Assembly: GCF_014653575.1 (NCBI RefSeq)
Contig: NZ_BNAQ01000004.1
Span: 310,001 to 374,000, forward strand
DNA from: Sphingomonas glacialis
GTDB taxonomy: Bacteria > Pseudomonadota > Alphaproteobacteria > Sphingomonadales > Sphingomonadaceae
DNA: 64,000 nucleotides
Direction: 5' to 3'
The notes below the pieces were generated by a model. That model worked only from the letters and a program-made list of their open reading frames with translations. It searched no databases and had not been told where the DNA came from. This document shows, piece by piece, positions 43,637 to 52,613 of the stretch. Each line of letters opens with the position of its first letter. Position 1 is the first letter of the stretch. The translations under genes and the position numbers were made by a program.

Positions 43637-44665
43637 ATGGGTTATCGGATCGTGGTCGCGGGCGCGACGGGCAATGTCGGGCGCGAAATGCTCAATATTC
43701 TGGCGGAGCGCGAGTTCCCGCTCGACGATATTGCCGTCGTCGCATCGTCGCGCAGCCAGGGCGACGAGGTCGATTTCGGCGAGACGGGGCGCAAGCTCAA
43801 GGTCCAGAATATCGACCATTTCGACCCGACCGGCTGGGACATGGCGCTGTTCGCGATCGGCTCGGAAGGGACCAAGATCCACGCCCCGCGCTTTGCGGCT
43901 GCCGGCTGCACGGTGATCGACAATTCGTCGCTCTACCGGATGGACCCCGACGTGCCGCTGATCGTGCCGGAAGTGAACCCCGATGCGATCGCGGGCTATA
44001 CCAAGCGCAACATCATCGCCAACCCGAACTGCTCGACCGCGCAGATGGTCGTGGCGCTCAAGCCCTTGCATGATTTCGCCAAGATCAAGCGTGTCGTCGT
44101 CTCGACCTATCAGTCGGTGTCGGGCGCGGGCAAGGCGGGGATGGACGAGCTGTTCGAGCAATCGCGCAACATCTTCGTCGGCGATTCGGCCGAAGCCAAG
44201 AAGTTCACCAAGCAGATCGCGTTCAACGTGATCCCGCACATCGACAGCTTCCTCGACGACGGATCGACCAAGGAAGAGTGGAAGATGGTGGTTGAGACCA
44301 AGAAGATCCTCGACCCCAAGATCAAGGTCACCGCGACCTGCGTGCGCGTGCCGGTGTTCGTCGGGCATTCGGAATCGATCAACATCGAGTTCGAGAACGA
44401 GATCTCGGCTGCACAGGCGCAGAAGATCCTGCGCGAGGCGCCCGGCGTGATGCTGGTCGATAAGCGCGAGGACGGTGGCTATGTCACGCCGGTCGAATGC
44501 GTCGGCGAATATGCGACCTTTATCAGCCGCGTGCGCGAGGATTCGACCGTCGAGAATGGCTTGTCTTTGTGGTGCGTTAGCGACAATCTCCGCAAGGGTG
44601 CGGCGTTGAACGCAGTGCAGATCGCGGAGCTGCTCGGGCGGCGGTATCTCAACAAGGGGGACTGA
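43637..44665 (+). CDS. asd: Aspartate-semialdehyde dehydrogenase
   Basis: 342 residues: the NADP-binding VVAGATGNVGREMLNIL, catalytic Cys132 in IANPNCSTAQM, the SVSGAGKAGMDEL segment and the catalytic His in RVPVFVGHSESINIEF. It reduces aspartyl phosphate to the semialdehyde, feeding Thr, Met, Lys and diaminopimelate synthesis. ATG 43637 has GGAGGAAG upstream. The stop overlaps the next small gene by 1 nt. Confidence 0.95.
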   Translation: MGYRIVVAGATGNVGREMLNILAEREFPLDDIAVVASSRSQGDEVDFGETGRKLKVQNIDHFDPTGWDMALFAIGSEGTKIHAPRFAAAGCTVIDNSSLYRMDPDVPLIVPEVNPDAIAGYTKRNIIANPNCSTAQMVVALKPLHDFAKIKRVVVSTYQSVSGAGKAGMDELFEQSRNIFVGDSAEAKKFTKQIAFNVIPHIDSFLDDGSTKEEWKMVVETKKILDPKIKVTATCVRVPVFVGHSESINIEFENEISAAQAQKILREAPGVMLVDKREDGGYVTPVECVGEYATFISRVREDSTVENGLSLWCVSDNLRKGAALNAVQIAELLGRRYLNKGD

Positions 44666-45186
44666 TGATCGGACTCGGTTTGCTGGCAGTCGCGGCGGTG
44701 CACATGTGTCCCGTCGCGAATGCGCGCTACGTCCTGCGCAGCAATCCGGGTGTCACGCTCCATTTCGAAAATGCGCCGATCAACGACGACTGGCCGCAAG
44801 GCGTGGTGGTGGCTATCCACGGCGTAAAGACTGGGCGCACCAGTTACTGGCTGCCTTGGTATGGCGGCACCGACGGTGGGCGCCACATCCGCGGGACCGC
44901 ATTGCTCGATCGGTCGAAAGATTTGGAGGCGCAGCGACGGGTGGAGCGCAGGGGAGACCTGGACTTCTTCCTCCTCGATTCCCGCTATCGCTTCTTGTCG
45001 AGCCTGCCCAAGCGCGGCAGCGCCGCGCCAGCGCATCTGCTGATCCCCAATTTGGATCTCTGGCATTTCTTCGACGCTGCCGGACAGCGTGACGACTCGC
45101 CGCGGGCCTTTTTCGACCTTGTGGGATGTCATCGGTCGACAGCACATGATCGCGGGAAGGACGCCATCCTGCCGTCTGTCGCATGA
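44665..45186 (+). CDS. Hypothetical exported protein
   Basis: 173 residues. A short hydrophobic start (MIGLGLLAVAAVHMCPVANA) suggests export. The body contains VVVAIHGVKTGRTSYWLPWYGGTDGG and HLLIPNLDLWHFFDAAG. I recognise no family. The last ~25 residues (DLVGCHRSTAHDRGKDAILPSVA) have less typical composition and may be a frameshifted or eroded end. It is translationally coupled to asd by a 1-nt overlap. Confidence 0.6.
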   Translation: MIGLGLLAVAAVHMCPVANARYVLRSNPGVTLHFENAPINDDWPQGVVVAIHGVKTGRTSYWLPWYGGTDGGRHIRGTALLDRSKDLEAQRRVERRGDLDFFLLDSRYRFLSSLPKRGSAAPAHLLIPNLDLWHFFDAAGQRDDSPRAFFDLVGCHRSTAHDRGKDAILPSVA

Positions 45187-45243
45187 TGCTCGGCTAATGC
45201 GACGGTTCGGCGCGGGCACGCTCAGTAGACCCAGCCCGCGTGT

Positions 45244-45429
45244 ATGATCTGTATCACCGTCAGCAGCTTCGACGACCCGTCGCGCTTCCGCCCGATGCAG
45301 CATTTCTCGCCCGAGACTTGGCACGCGGCATGGCTCGACACTAAGGACCTTCCGACGACGACGCGCGTGGCGGATCATCCCTCCACGGCCGATCGATGGA
45401 TGAAAGCGCTTGGCAAACTCCCCGACTGA
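45244..45429 (+). pseudogene. C-terminal fragment of a GFA/CENP-V-type zinc protein
   Basis: The 61 codons encode ICITVSSFDDPSRFRPMQHF, then a Trp-rich segment WHAAWLDTKDLPTTT and RWMKALGKLPD. This is like the last third of glutathione-dependent formaldehyde-activating (GFA) domain proteins. The zinc-binding cysteines and the N-terminal two thirds are absent, and stops lie upstream. It is best read as a remnant; its 3' end overlaps the start of the following hydrolase gene. Confidence 0.5.
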
Positions 45430-46171
45430 ACCGCAGTTCTTCGAGAGCTTCGATGACACCCGCCTGGCATGGCGCGAAATGGGCGAGGGGCGCCCTGTCG
45501 TGCTGATCCACGGCTTCTTCTCGAACGCGACGATCAACTGGATTAAATACGGCCACGCCGCGAAGATCGCTGCGGCGGGTTTCCGCGTGATCATGCCCGA
45601 TCTGCGCGCGCACGGCCACAGCGCCAAGCCGCATGATGCCGCCAGCTATCCGCCCGACGTGCTGATGCGCGACGGCTTCGCGCTGATCGAGCACCTCGGG
45701 CTCTCCGATTACGATCTCGCGGGCTATTCGCTCGGTGGGCGTACGACGATGCGGATGCTTGCCAATCGCGCGACGCCGCGACGCGCGGTGCTGTCGGGGA
45801 TGGGGCTCGAGGGCATCCTTCACACCTCGGGGCGCGGGCATTATTTCCACAACGTGCTGACCAACCTCGGCAGCTTCGCGCGCGGGAGCAGCGAGTGGCT
45901 GACCGAGGCGTTCCTCAAGACCACGGGCGGCGATCCGGTGGCATTGCTGCGCATCCTCGACACCTTCGTCGATACGCCCGCCGCAGCGATCGCGGCGATC
46001 GAGACACCGACCCTCGTTGTCACCGGCGTCGATGACGACGACAATGGCTCGGGCGAAGCGCTCGCCGAAGCGATGCGGCATGCGACCTTCCGGTCAGTGC
46101 CGGGCAACCATATGAGCGCGGTGCTCAAGCCCGAGCTCGGCGCAGCAATCGCAGAGTTTCTCGCGGCTTGA
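45410..46171 (+). CDS. Alpha/beta-fold hydrolase
   Basis: 253 residues: FFESFDDTRLAWREMGEGRP opening typical of small alpha/beta hydrolases, HGFFSNATINW, nucleophile Ser107 in LAGYSLGGRTTM, acid around VTGVDDDDNGS and His in VPGNHMSAV. The TTG at 45410 is the only start that keeps the usual N-terminal strand; an ATG at 45480 would cut it off. The substrate is unknown. Confidence 0.82.
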   Translation: MANSPTEPQFFESFDDTRLAWREMGEGRPVVLIHGFFSNATINWIKYGHAAKIAAAGFRVIMPDLRAHGHSAKPHDAASYPPDVLMRDGFALIEHLGLSDYDLAGYSLGGRTTMRMLANRATPRRAVLSGMGLEGILHTSGRGHYFHNVLTNLGSFARGSSEWLTEAFLKTTGGDPVALLRILDTFVDTPAAAIAAIETPTLVVTGVDDDDNGSGEALAEAMRHATFRSVPGNHMSAVLKPELGAAIAEFLAA

Positions 46172-46223
46172 CCGGGCGCGGGATGCGGCACAGATTGCCG
46201 CATCACGTAAAACGGGGCTTTCC

Positions 46224-48062
46224 ATGATCCGCACAGGTATTTCTTCGCTCGCGCTCGTTCTGGCGCTGGCGACCACGCCGACGCTCGCCGCGGCCGCGCC
46301 GGCGCCCGCTGCCGCGACGGTCGCGCCGACCACCGCCGAGGCCGACGCCTTCGTCGCGCGTGCGGAAAAGGAGCTCGCGGATTTCTCGACCCCCGCGCAG
46401 CAGGCGGCGTGGATCAACGCGACCTACATCACCGATGACACCGATGCGATCGCCGCCAAGTTCGGCGCCGAGGGCACCGAGATGCAGGTCCGCCTCGCGC
46501 TCGAGGCCGCGAAATATGCGAGCCTGCCCGGCCTGTCGTTCGACACCAAGCGCAAGCTCGACTTGCTTCGCAACGGCCTGACGCTGCCCGCACCGACCAC
46601 GCCGGGTGCTGCAGCCGAGCTGTCGACGATCGTGACCAAGCTCGGCTCGGATTATGGCAAGGGCAAGGGAACGCTCGACGGGAAGCCGATCAACGGCAGC
46701 GACATCGAGGCGGCGATGGGCGAGGTGCGCGATCCCGCCAAGTCGAAGGAGATGTGGGTCAGCTGGCACGACGCCGTCGGCGCGCCGATGCGCAAGGATT
46801 TCGCGCGCGAAGTCGTCATTGCCAACCAGGGTGCGAAGGGGCTCGGTTATGCCGATGTCGGCGCGCTGTGGCGCTCGGGGTACGACATGACACCGGCGCA
46901 GTTCGAAGCGACCGCCGACACGCTGTGGAAGCAGGTCGAGCCGCTCTACAAAGCGCTCCACACCTATGTCCGCTGGAAGCTCAACGCGAAATATGGCGAT
47001 GCGGTGCAGCCCAAGACCGGCGCGATCCGCGCCGACCTGCTCGGCAACATGTGGGCGCAGGAATGGGGCAATATCTATGATGTCGTCGCCCCGGCAGGCG
47101 CAGGCGATGTCGGCTACGACGTCGGCGATCTGCTGAAGGCCAAGCGCTACGATCCGATCAAGATGTTCAAGACCGGCGAGGGCTTCTATTCCTCGCTCGG
47201 CTTCAAGCCGCTGCCCGATACCTTCTGGGCGCGCTCGCAGATCGTCAAGCCGGCCGACCGCGAGGTCGTGTGTCATGCCTCGGCGTGGGACGTCGACAGC
47301 GTCAATGATTTGCGGATCAAGATGTGCACCAAGGTCAATGGCGACGACTTCGTCACGATCCATCACGAGATGGGCCATAATTACTATCAGCGCGCGTATA
47401 ACGCGCAGCCCTTCCTCTACCGCAATGGCGCGAACGACGGCTTTCACGAGGCGATCGGCGATTTCGTCGCGCTTTCGATCACGCCCGATTATCTGGTCAA
47501 GATCGGCCTGCTCGATCCCGCCAAGGTGCCGAGCCCCGACAAGGATATCGGCCTGCTGCTCAAGCAGGCGATGGACAAGGTCGCCTTCCTGCCGTTCGGC
47601 CTGCTGATCGACAAATGGCGTTGGGGCGTATTCTCGGGCGCGACGCCGGAGGCGCAGTATGAGAAGAGCTGGAACGAGCTGCGGCTGAAGTATCAAGGGA
47701 TCGTCCCGCCGGTGCCCCGCGACGAGACGCGCTTCGATCCGGGCGCGAAATACCATGTCGCGGCGAGCGTGCCCTATGCGCGCTACTTCCTCGCGCGGCT
47801 CTACCAGTTCCAATTCTATCAGGCGGCGTGCAAGCAGTCAGGCTGGACCGGGCCGCTGCATCGCTGTTCGTTCTACGGCAACAAGGAAGTCGGCGCGAAG
47901 CTCGACGCGATGCTCGCGATGGGCCAGTCGAAGCCGTGGCCCGAGGCGCTGCAGGCGTTCACCGGCAGCCGCGAGCTGTCGGGGCAGGCGATGGTCGAGT
48001 ATTTCGCGCCGCTCAAGGCGTGGTTGGACAAGCAGAACCAGGGGAAGCCAAGCGGATGGTAA
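46224..48062 (+). CDS. M2 family peptidyl-dipeptidase (angiotensin-converting enzyme-like), exported
   Basis: 612 residues. A signal peptide (to ~residue 24) precedes an M2 peptidase domain with the zinc motif HHEMGHNYYQ and the downstream GFHEAIGDFVALS glutamate ligand; NAQPFLYRNGANDG and KWRWGVFSG are further ACE landmarks. The length fits single-domain bacterial ACE homologues. It releases C-terminal dipeptides from peptides in the periplasm. It overlaps the next gene by 7 nt. Confidence 0.93.
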   Translation: MIRTGISSLALVLALATTPTLAAAAPAPAAATVAPTTAEADAFVARAEKELADFSTPAQQAAWINATYITDDTDAIAAKFGAEGTEMQVRLALEAAKYASLPGLSFDTKRKLDLLRNGLTLPAPTTPGAAAELSTIVTKLGSDYGKGKGTLDGKPINGSDIEAAMGEVRDPAKSKEMWVSWHDAVGAPMRKDFAREVVIANQGAKGLGYADVGALWRSGYDMTPAQFEATADTLWKQVEPLYKALHTYVRWKLNAKYGDAVQPKTGAIRADLLGNMWAQEWGNIYDVVAPAGAGDVGYDVGDLLKAKRYDPIKMFKTGEGFYSSLGFKPLPDTFWARSQIVKPADREVVCHASAWDVDSVNDLRIKMCTKVNGDDFVTIHHEMGHNYYQRAYNAQPFLYRNGANDGFHEAIGDFVALSITPDYLVKIGLLDPAKVPSPDKDIGLLLKQAMDKVAFLPFGLLIDKWRWGVFSGATPEAQYEKSWNELRLKYQGIVPPVPRDETRFDPGAKYHVAASVPYARYFLARLYQFQFYQAACKQSGWTGPLHRCSFYGNKEVGAKLDAMLAMGQSKPWPEALQAFTGSRELSGQAMVEYFAPLKAWLDKQNQGKPSGW

Positions 48063-48805
48063 CATCCTTCCTGATCATGGCCGTTCTCGCGGGCCAGGCC
48101 GTCACCGGCGGGAGCCCGCCTGTGACGGTTGAGATCGTTGCTTCCGGGCGCGTTGAAACGCCCGCGGATCGCTTTCGCGTCTCGGGCAACGTCCTCGCCT
48201 GCGGTGCTACAAAGGCCGAGGCGGATGCGGCGTTGGCGCGCAAGGTCGCCGAGCTCGAAGCGAGCCTGCGCGCCATCGGCGTCACCAAGGCGCAGCCGCT
48301 CGAACGGCCCTCGCTCGCCGGGATGATGGGGGCGATGTCCGGCACGCGCGGGTCGTATGGTTGCAATACGGTCGATTTGAAGGATCTGCTCGCAAGTCCC
48401 GGAGCGGCGACGAAGCCAAAGCCGGCCGAGCGGCTCGGTGCGAATGCGCCGGTTTCGTTTGACGCGCCAAGTCGGTCCGTGGCGATGCGCGCGATTGCGG
48501 CGCTTACGGCGGCCGATGCGAAACCGGCCGAAAAGCCGCTCGCGATCTTGATCGACGATACGACAGCGCGGCGTGCGGCCAAGCAGCAAGCATTGACCAA
48601 GGCAAGGCAGGAAGCTGCTGCGTACGCCGTGTCGCTAGGATCCGGACCTGCCACGCTGACCAGAATCAGCGAGAAGCAGGACTGGAACTCGACCGATTTT
48701 GCGGGCCAGATGGTCCGGATGATCGGCCTCGCCGCCTCGGCTCCCGGCGACTCCGTAGCGACCGATGTGACGTTGACGGTAGAATTCAGGCTGGGCGAGC
48801 GGTGA
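48056..48805 (+). CDS. SIMPL (DUF541) domain exported protein
   Basis: 249 residues with a signal-like N-terminus (MVTSFLIMAVLAGQAVTGG). The opening VTVEIVASGRVETPADRFRVSG and the C-terminal AAKQQALTKARQEAAAYA and TLTVEFRLGER are typical of SIMPL/DUF541 proteins. Their role in bacteria is unclear (periplasmic, stress-linked in some species). It is translationally coupled to the M2 peptidase gene by a 7-nt overlap. Confidence 0.7.
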   Translation: MVTSFLIMAVLAGQAVTGGSPPVTVEIVASGRVETPADRFRVSGNVLACGATKAEADAALARKVAELEASLRAIGVTKAQPLERPSLAGMMGAMSGTRGSYGCNTVDLKDLLASPGAATKPKPAERLGANAPVSFDAPSRSVAMRAIAALTAADAKPAEKPLAILIDDTTARRAAKQQALTKARQEAAAYAVSLGSGPATLTRISEKQDWNSTDFAGQMVRMIGLAASAPGDSVATDVTLTVEFRLGER

Positions 48806-48848
48806 ACGATGTGTGATCGGCCGCACGACGTCCGATCACCGTCCTGAC

Positions 48849-49355
48849 TTATTCCGGAACCGTGCCTTCATCGGCGATCCCGGCTTCGAACGACGCGCTT
48901 GAATCGGTGCCATCGGCCTGATGCGCGTGCGCGCCGGGGTTGAGCTTTTCGTCGCGCGGCGTGCTCGAGCGCAGGGCGAAGAGCGCGGCGGTGGCGGCGG
49001 CGCCGATCGCGGCGATCCCGCCGACGACGGTGGCTTTGCCCCAGCGGCTCCCGGACTTGGCGCGCGGCGTGGCGGCGGCGGCGGCAGTCGTCTTGGCAGG
49101 CGCCTTGCGCGCGGTCGCTGGCTTGCTTGCCGTCGCGCGCGTCGAGGTCGTCGGACGCGGCTTGGCGGGCTTGCGCGGGGCGGGGGCCTTGGTCGGGGTG
49201 GCCTTTACCGTGGCTTCAACTGGCGTTTTGCTGGTGGCCGCTGTCTTGCGCGGGGTGGCGGGCTTGGCCTTGGCCGGTGGGGGCGGCGTCGCAGATGCGT
49301 CCGCCGCCGGGCGCTTAGACTCAGTATCGGTCGGCTTTTTGGGCGGCGTTGCCAT
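48849..49355 (-). CDS. Lys/Ala/Pro-rich (histone H1-like) protein with one membrane span
   Basis: 168 residues. The first ~105 residues are low-complexity Lys/Ala/Pro/Thr repeats (for example KPATPRKTAATSKTP, APRKPAKPRPTTSTRA), like the tails of bacterial histone H1 mimics. A Gly/Ala-rich hydrophobic segment (KATVVGGIAAIGAAATAALFAL) follows, and an acidic His/Asp-containing C-terminus. The basic domain could bind nucleic acid or cell-wall polymers at the membrane. No function is known. ATG 49355 (MATPPKKPTD) is used. Confidence 0.65.
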   Translation of the reverse strand: MATPPKKPTDTESKRPAADASATPPPPAKAKPATPRKTAATSKTPVEATVKATPTKAPAPRKPAKPRPTTSTRATASKPATARKAPAKTTAAAAATPRAKSGSRWGKATVVGGIAAIGAAATAALFALRSSTPRDEKLNPGAHAHQADGTDSSASFEAGIADEGTVPE

Positions 49356-49425
49356 GGGGTCGTCCTTGTTCGTTGAGCTTGCGTAACGCACGAAGCCGCC
49401 GGGGTGTCCCCCAACGGGGCGTGGC

Positions 49426-50880
49426 TTAGCGGAAGGGGGGTTCGTTGAACGCGCGGAGCTTGCGGCTGTGGAGCTTCTGCCCCTCGCGGCGCAATTCCTC
49501 GCACGCCTCGATGCCGATCCGCATATGCTCGCTGATCGCGCGTTCGTAGAAGCGGTTGGCTTGCCCCGGCAGCTTCAATTCGCCGTGGAGCGGTTTGTCC
49601 GAGACGCACAGCAGCGTCCCATAGGGCACGCGGAAGCGATAGCCCTGCGCGGCGATCGTCGCCGATTCCATGTCGATCCCGACCGCACGGCTGAGCGAGA
49701 AGCGCAGGGCGCTGCGCGAATATTGCAGCTCCCAATTGCGGTCGTCGGTGGTGACGATCGTGCCGGTGCGAAGCCGCCGCTTGAGTTCGTCGCCCGACTG
49801 GCCCGAGATCGTCTCGGCGGCGCGGGCAAGCGCGAGCTGGACCTCGGCGATCGCGGGGACGGGAATCGCGGGGGGCAGGACGTCGTCGAGCACGTGATCG
49901 TCGCGCAGATAGGCGTGCGCGAGCACGTAATCGCCGATCCGCTGGCTCGGGCGCAGGCCACCGCAATGGCCGATCATCAGCCACGCCTCGGGCCGCAGCA
50001 CCGCCAGATGATCGCAGATCGTCTTGGCGTTCGCCGGGCCGACGCCGATATTGACGAGCGTGATCCCGGTGCCGTCCGCCGCCATCAGATGATAGGCCGG
50101 CATCTGGTGGCGCCGCCATGCGCTGGTATCGGCGAGCGCCGCCTCGACATCGTCGCCTGCGCGCAGCAGCACGCCGCCCGCACCCGACACGCCACTGTAG
50201 CGCGACGGTGTGCCGTCGGATCCAGGCGCGAGCTGGCTGAACGCCCAACGGACGAACTCGTCGACATAGCGGTGATAGTTGGTGAACAGGACGTAGCGCT
50301 GGACATGCTCGGGCGGCGTCCCGGTGTAATGCCGCAGCCGCGCGAGCGAGAAGTCGGTGCGCAGGCCATCGAACAGCGCGAGCGGGCGTGCGCCGTCGCT
50401 GACTTCGTACAGGCCGTCGGCGATCTCGTCGCCGATATGCGCGAGCTCGGTTGCCGGGAAATAGCGCGCGAGCTCGACTGCGGAGACTTGGTCGAGGCTG
50501 AGCGCGTGGCCGGGATCGATCACGTAGGGGAAGGGGATTTCCTGCCGCCCGGGGACCGCCTCGACCGTGACGTCGTAATCCTCGATCAGCAGCGTCAACT
50601 GTTCGGTGAGATAGTCGGCAAAGATCGCGGGCTTGGTGACGCTGATCGCGTAATCGCCCTCGGTGACGAGCCGGCCGAACGAGCGCATCGGCGTCGGCCG
50701 GTCGCTCCCGCCGCGATAGTGAAGGTGGATTTCGGGATAGGCGAAGCTGCCATCGTGGCGGCTTTCGGGGGCGGGTTGCTCGCCGGTCGCGAGATAGGCG
50801 GTCAGCGCCTGCTGAAGCCGCGCCACCGAGGCGCGATAGAGCCGATCGAGTTCGGCGACGATGTCGGATGCTTGCGTCAT
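49426..50880 (-). CDS. amn: AMP nucleosidase
   Basis: 484 residues, the usual AMN length. The N-terminal AMN-specific domain (YPEIHLHYRGGSDRPTPMRSFGRL) is followed by a nucleoside phosphorylase-like domain with LVNIGVGPANAKTICDHLAV, WLMIGHCGGLRPSQRIGDYV and the substrate-binding VGIDMESATIAAQGYRFRVP. It hydrolyses AMP to adenine and ribose-5-phosphate, helping set the adenylate pool. It stands alone on the minus strand. Confidence 0.93.
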   Translation of the reverse strand: MTQASDIVAELDRLYRASVARLQQALTAYLATGEQPAPESRHDGSFAYPEIHLHYRGGSDRPTPMRSFGRLVTEGDYAISVTKPAIFADYLTEQLTLLIEDYDVTVEAVPGRQEIPFPYVIDPGHALSLDQVSAVELARYFPATELAHIGDEIADGLYEVSDGARPLALFDGLRTDFSLARLRHYTGTPPEHVQRYVLFTNYHRYVDEFVRWAFSQLAPGSDGTPSRYSGVSGAGGVLLRAGDDVEAALADTSAWRRHQMPAYHLMAADGTGITLVNIGVGPANAKTICDHLAVLRPEAWLMIGHCGGLRPSQRIGDYVLAHAYLRDDHVLDDVLPPAIPVPAIAEVQLALARAAETISGQSGDELKRRLRTGTIVTTDDRNWELQYSRSALRFSLSRAVGIDMESATIAAQGYRFRVPYGTLLCVSDKPLHGELKLPGQANRFYERAISEHMRIGIEACEELRREGQKLHSRKLRAFNEPPFR

Positions 50881-50964
50881 CCCAAAGGGCTAAACCGGGA
50901 CCGTTACGCTGGCAAGTCGGCGCCACCCCGACGTTGGCCGGGATGGCACGCGATCTTGAGTCTG

Positions 50965-51228
50965 TCAGGCCTTCGCGTCTGTCTTGGTCGGCTCGTCATC
51001 CTTGGCGAGCAGCTTGCTCGCCCCGAACGCCGCACCGGCGATCGCCGCTGCTGCACCTGCCGCGATTCCGGCAGCGGCAAGCGGGTTGGCCTTGGCCGCG
51101 TCGACCGTCGCGGTGAATGCCTCGGTCACGGCTTCCTTGGCCTGCTCGAACAGACCTTCGGCCTGCTCGATGATCGTTTCGGTCGTGCTGGCCGCGGACT
51201 TGGTCGAATCGATTTTGTCGTCGCTCAT
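50965..51228 (-). CDS. Small protein with a C-terminal membrane segment, unknown function
   Basis: 87 residues: an acidic/amphipathic N-terminal half (TETIIEQAEGLFEQAKEAVTEAF) and an Ala/Gly-rich hydrophobic segment (PLAAAGIAAGAAAAIAGAAFGASKLL) near the C-terminus, ending in a charged tail. The plan recalls the ElaB/YqjD (DUF883-type) membrane-anchored proteins, but similarity is only general. Codon bias supports real coding. Confidence 0.6.
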   Translation of the reverse strand: MSDDKIDSTKSAASTTETIIEQAEGLFEQAKEAVTEAFTATVDAAKANPLAAAGIAAGAAAAIAGAAFGASKLLAKDDEPTKTDAKA

Positions 51229-51337
51229 GGCACTGCCCTTTCCAATGAACTCAACCCTAGCAACTCATTGAGACGGGCCAGGTTCCGCAAGCGCGATCGA
51301 CGCGGCGTTGCGATCGCTCGCTTCGCCGCGACGAGGG

Positions 51338-51817
51338 TCAGATTTCGCTCAGCAGATGTTCGGCCGACGAGACTTCGAACGCGCCGGGGGCTTCGACGTT
51401 GAGCTGCTCGACGACGCCGTCATTGACGAGCATCGAATAGCGCTGGCTGCGCTCGCCCATGCCAAACTTCGAACCGTCGAAGGTCAAGCCGACTGCCTTG
51501 GCGAAATCGGCATTGCCGTCGGCGAGCATCACGATGTCGCCAGCGTCGCTCGCCTTGCCCCATGCGCCCATCACGAAAGCATCGTTGACCGAGGTGAACG
51601 CGATCTCGTCGACGCCCTTGGCCTTGAGTTCGGCAGCCTTGTCGACGAAGCCGGGCAGGTGACGCGCCGAGCAGGTCGGGGTGAAGGCGCCGGGTACCGC
51701 GACCAGCGCGACCTTGCGGCCCTTGAAGAACTCGTCCGAGCTGATTTGATCGGGGCCATCGGCCGTGGCCTTGGTGAGGGTGATGCTCGGGATACGGTCG
51801 CCGACGCTGATCGTCAT
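51338..51817 (-). CDS. Peroxiredoxin (Prx5/glutaredoxin-type)
   Basis: 159 residues from ATG 51817. The peroxidatic Cys49 lies in VPGAFTPTCSARHLPGF, the hallmark of the Prx5 subfamily; FVMGAWGKA and LADGNADFAKAVGL also fit. It reduces H2O2 and alkyl peroxides in the cytoplasm using a thiol donor such as glutaredoxin. Homologues of this length are very common in alphaproteobacteria. Confidence 0.92.
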   Translation of the reverse strand: MTISVGDRIPSITLTKATADGPDQISSDEFFKGRKVALVAVPGAFTPTCSARHLPGFVDKAAELKAKGVDEIAFTSVNDAFVMGAWGKASDAGDIVMLADGNADFAKAVGLTFDGSKFGMGERSQRYSMLVNDGVVEQLNVEAPGAFEVSSAEHLLSEI

Positions 51818-51936
51818 GGAAATCTCTCCTGTTGCGCCGCCCGGTGAAGAAAGTGCGAGCGGCGCGCCGTACGTCGTGCAGGCGGGCGTGAATTTCAAGC
51901 GTGGCGAGCCGCGCGGCACGGGCCTATGTTCGGTGC

Positions 51937-52509
51937 ATGGATCAAGCGACTTTCCTTACCGGCCAGTTTCTGCTGGCGATGCCCGGGATCGGCGACCCGC
52001 GCTTCGATCATGCCGTGATCGCGATGTGCGCGCATGACGCGGAGGGCGCGCTCGGCATCGGGGTCGGCACGGCGATCGAGGGGCTGGGGCTGCACGCCGT
52101 GCTCGAGCAGCTCGAGATCGATCCGGGCGTCGCGCCCGACGCCCCGGTGCATTTCGGCGGCCCGGTCGAGCCGCGGCGCGGCTTCGTGCTCCACACGCTC
52201 GATTGGGCAGGACAGGATACGATCGAAGTGGCCGGCGCGGCGGGTGCGCTGTGGGGGCTGTCGGGGACGATCGACGTGCTCAAGGCGATTGCCGAGGGCC
52301 GCGGCCCGTCGCGCTGGCTTGTCGCGCTCGGCTATGCCGGGTGGTCCGAGGGGCAGCTCGATGGCGAGATGACGCGGCATGGCTGGTTCAACGTCGCGGC
52401 AACGCCGGATCTCCTGTACGACGTCGCGGCCGACGCCCGCTGGGAGGCGGGTTTTGCGATTGCCGGGATCGATCCGCGCCTGCTGGCGAGCCAAGCCGGC
52501 CGGGCGTGA
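51937..52509 (+). CDS. YqgE/AlgH family protein
   Basis: 190 residues covering the UPF0301 (YqgE/AlgH) fold: FLTGQFLLAMPGIGDPRFDHAVI, APVHFGGPVEPRRGFVLHT, and WLVALGYAGWSEGQLDGEM. The cellular role is not settled; AlgH influences alginate regulation in Pseudomonas. It is divergent from the peroxiredoxin gene, 120 nt apart, as often seen in sphingomonads. Confidence 0.88.
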   Translation: MDQATFLTGQFLLAMPGIGDPRFDHAVIAMCAHDAEGALGIGVGTAIEGLGLHAVLEQLEIDPGVAPDAPVHFGGPVEPRRGFVLHTLDWAGQDTIEVAGAAGALWGLSGTIDVLKAIAEGRGPSRWLVALGYAGWSEGQLDGEMTRHGWFNVAATPDLLYDVAADARWEAGFAIAGIDPRLLASQAGRA

Positions 52510-52537
52510 GACGGTTTTCCGGATTTCCGGGCAAGAC

Positions 52538-52553
52538 ATAAAGATATCTTTAT
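52538..52553 (+). promoter_or_regulatory. Palindromic operator upstream of ahcY (SahR-type candidate)
   Basis: ATAAAGATATCTTTAT is a perfect 16-bp palindrome in an AT-rich island, 60 nt before the ahcY start. ArsR-family SahR repressors are known to bind GATATC-centred palindromes before S-adenosylhomocysteine-recycling genes in proteobacteria. Assignment to SahR is inferred; no sahR gene lies in this window. Confidence 0.6.
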
Positions 52554-52613
52554 ATTTGATCCGGAGGCGTTTTGCGGGTAGGGGCGCGGCATCACACAAC
52601 CGGAGATAGCCCC

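Noticed and set aside
52510..52613. An SAH riboswitch before ahcY
   Set aside because: The conserved SAH-riboswitch core is not seen. The AT-rich perfect palindrome fits a protein-binding operator better.
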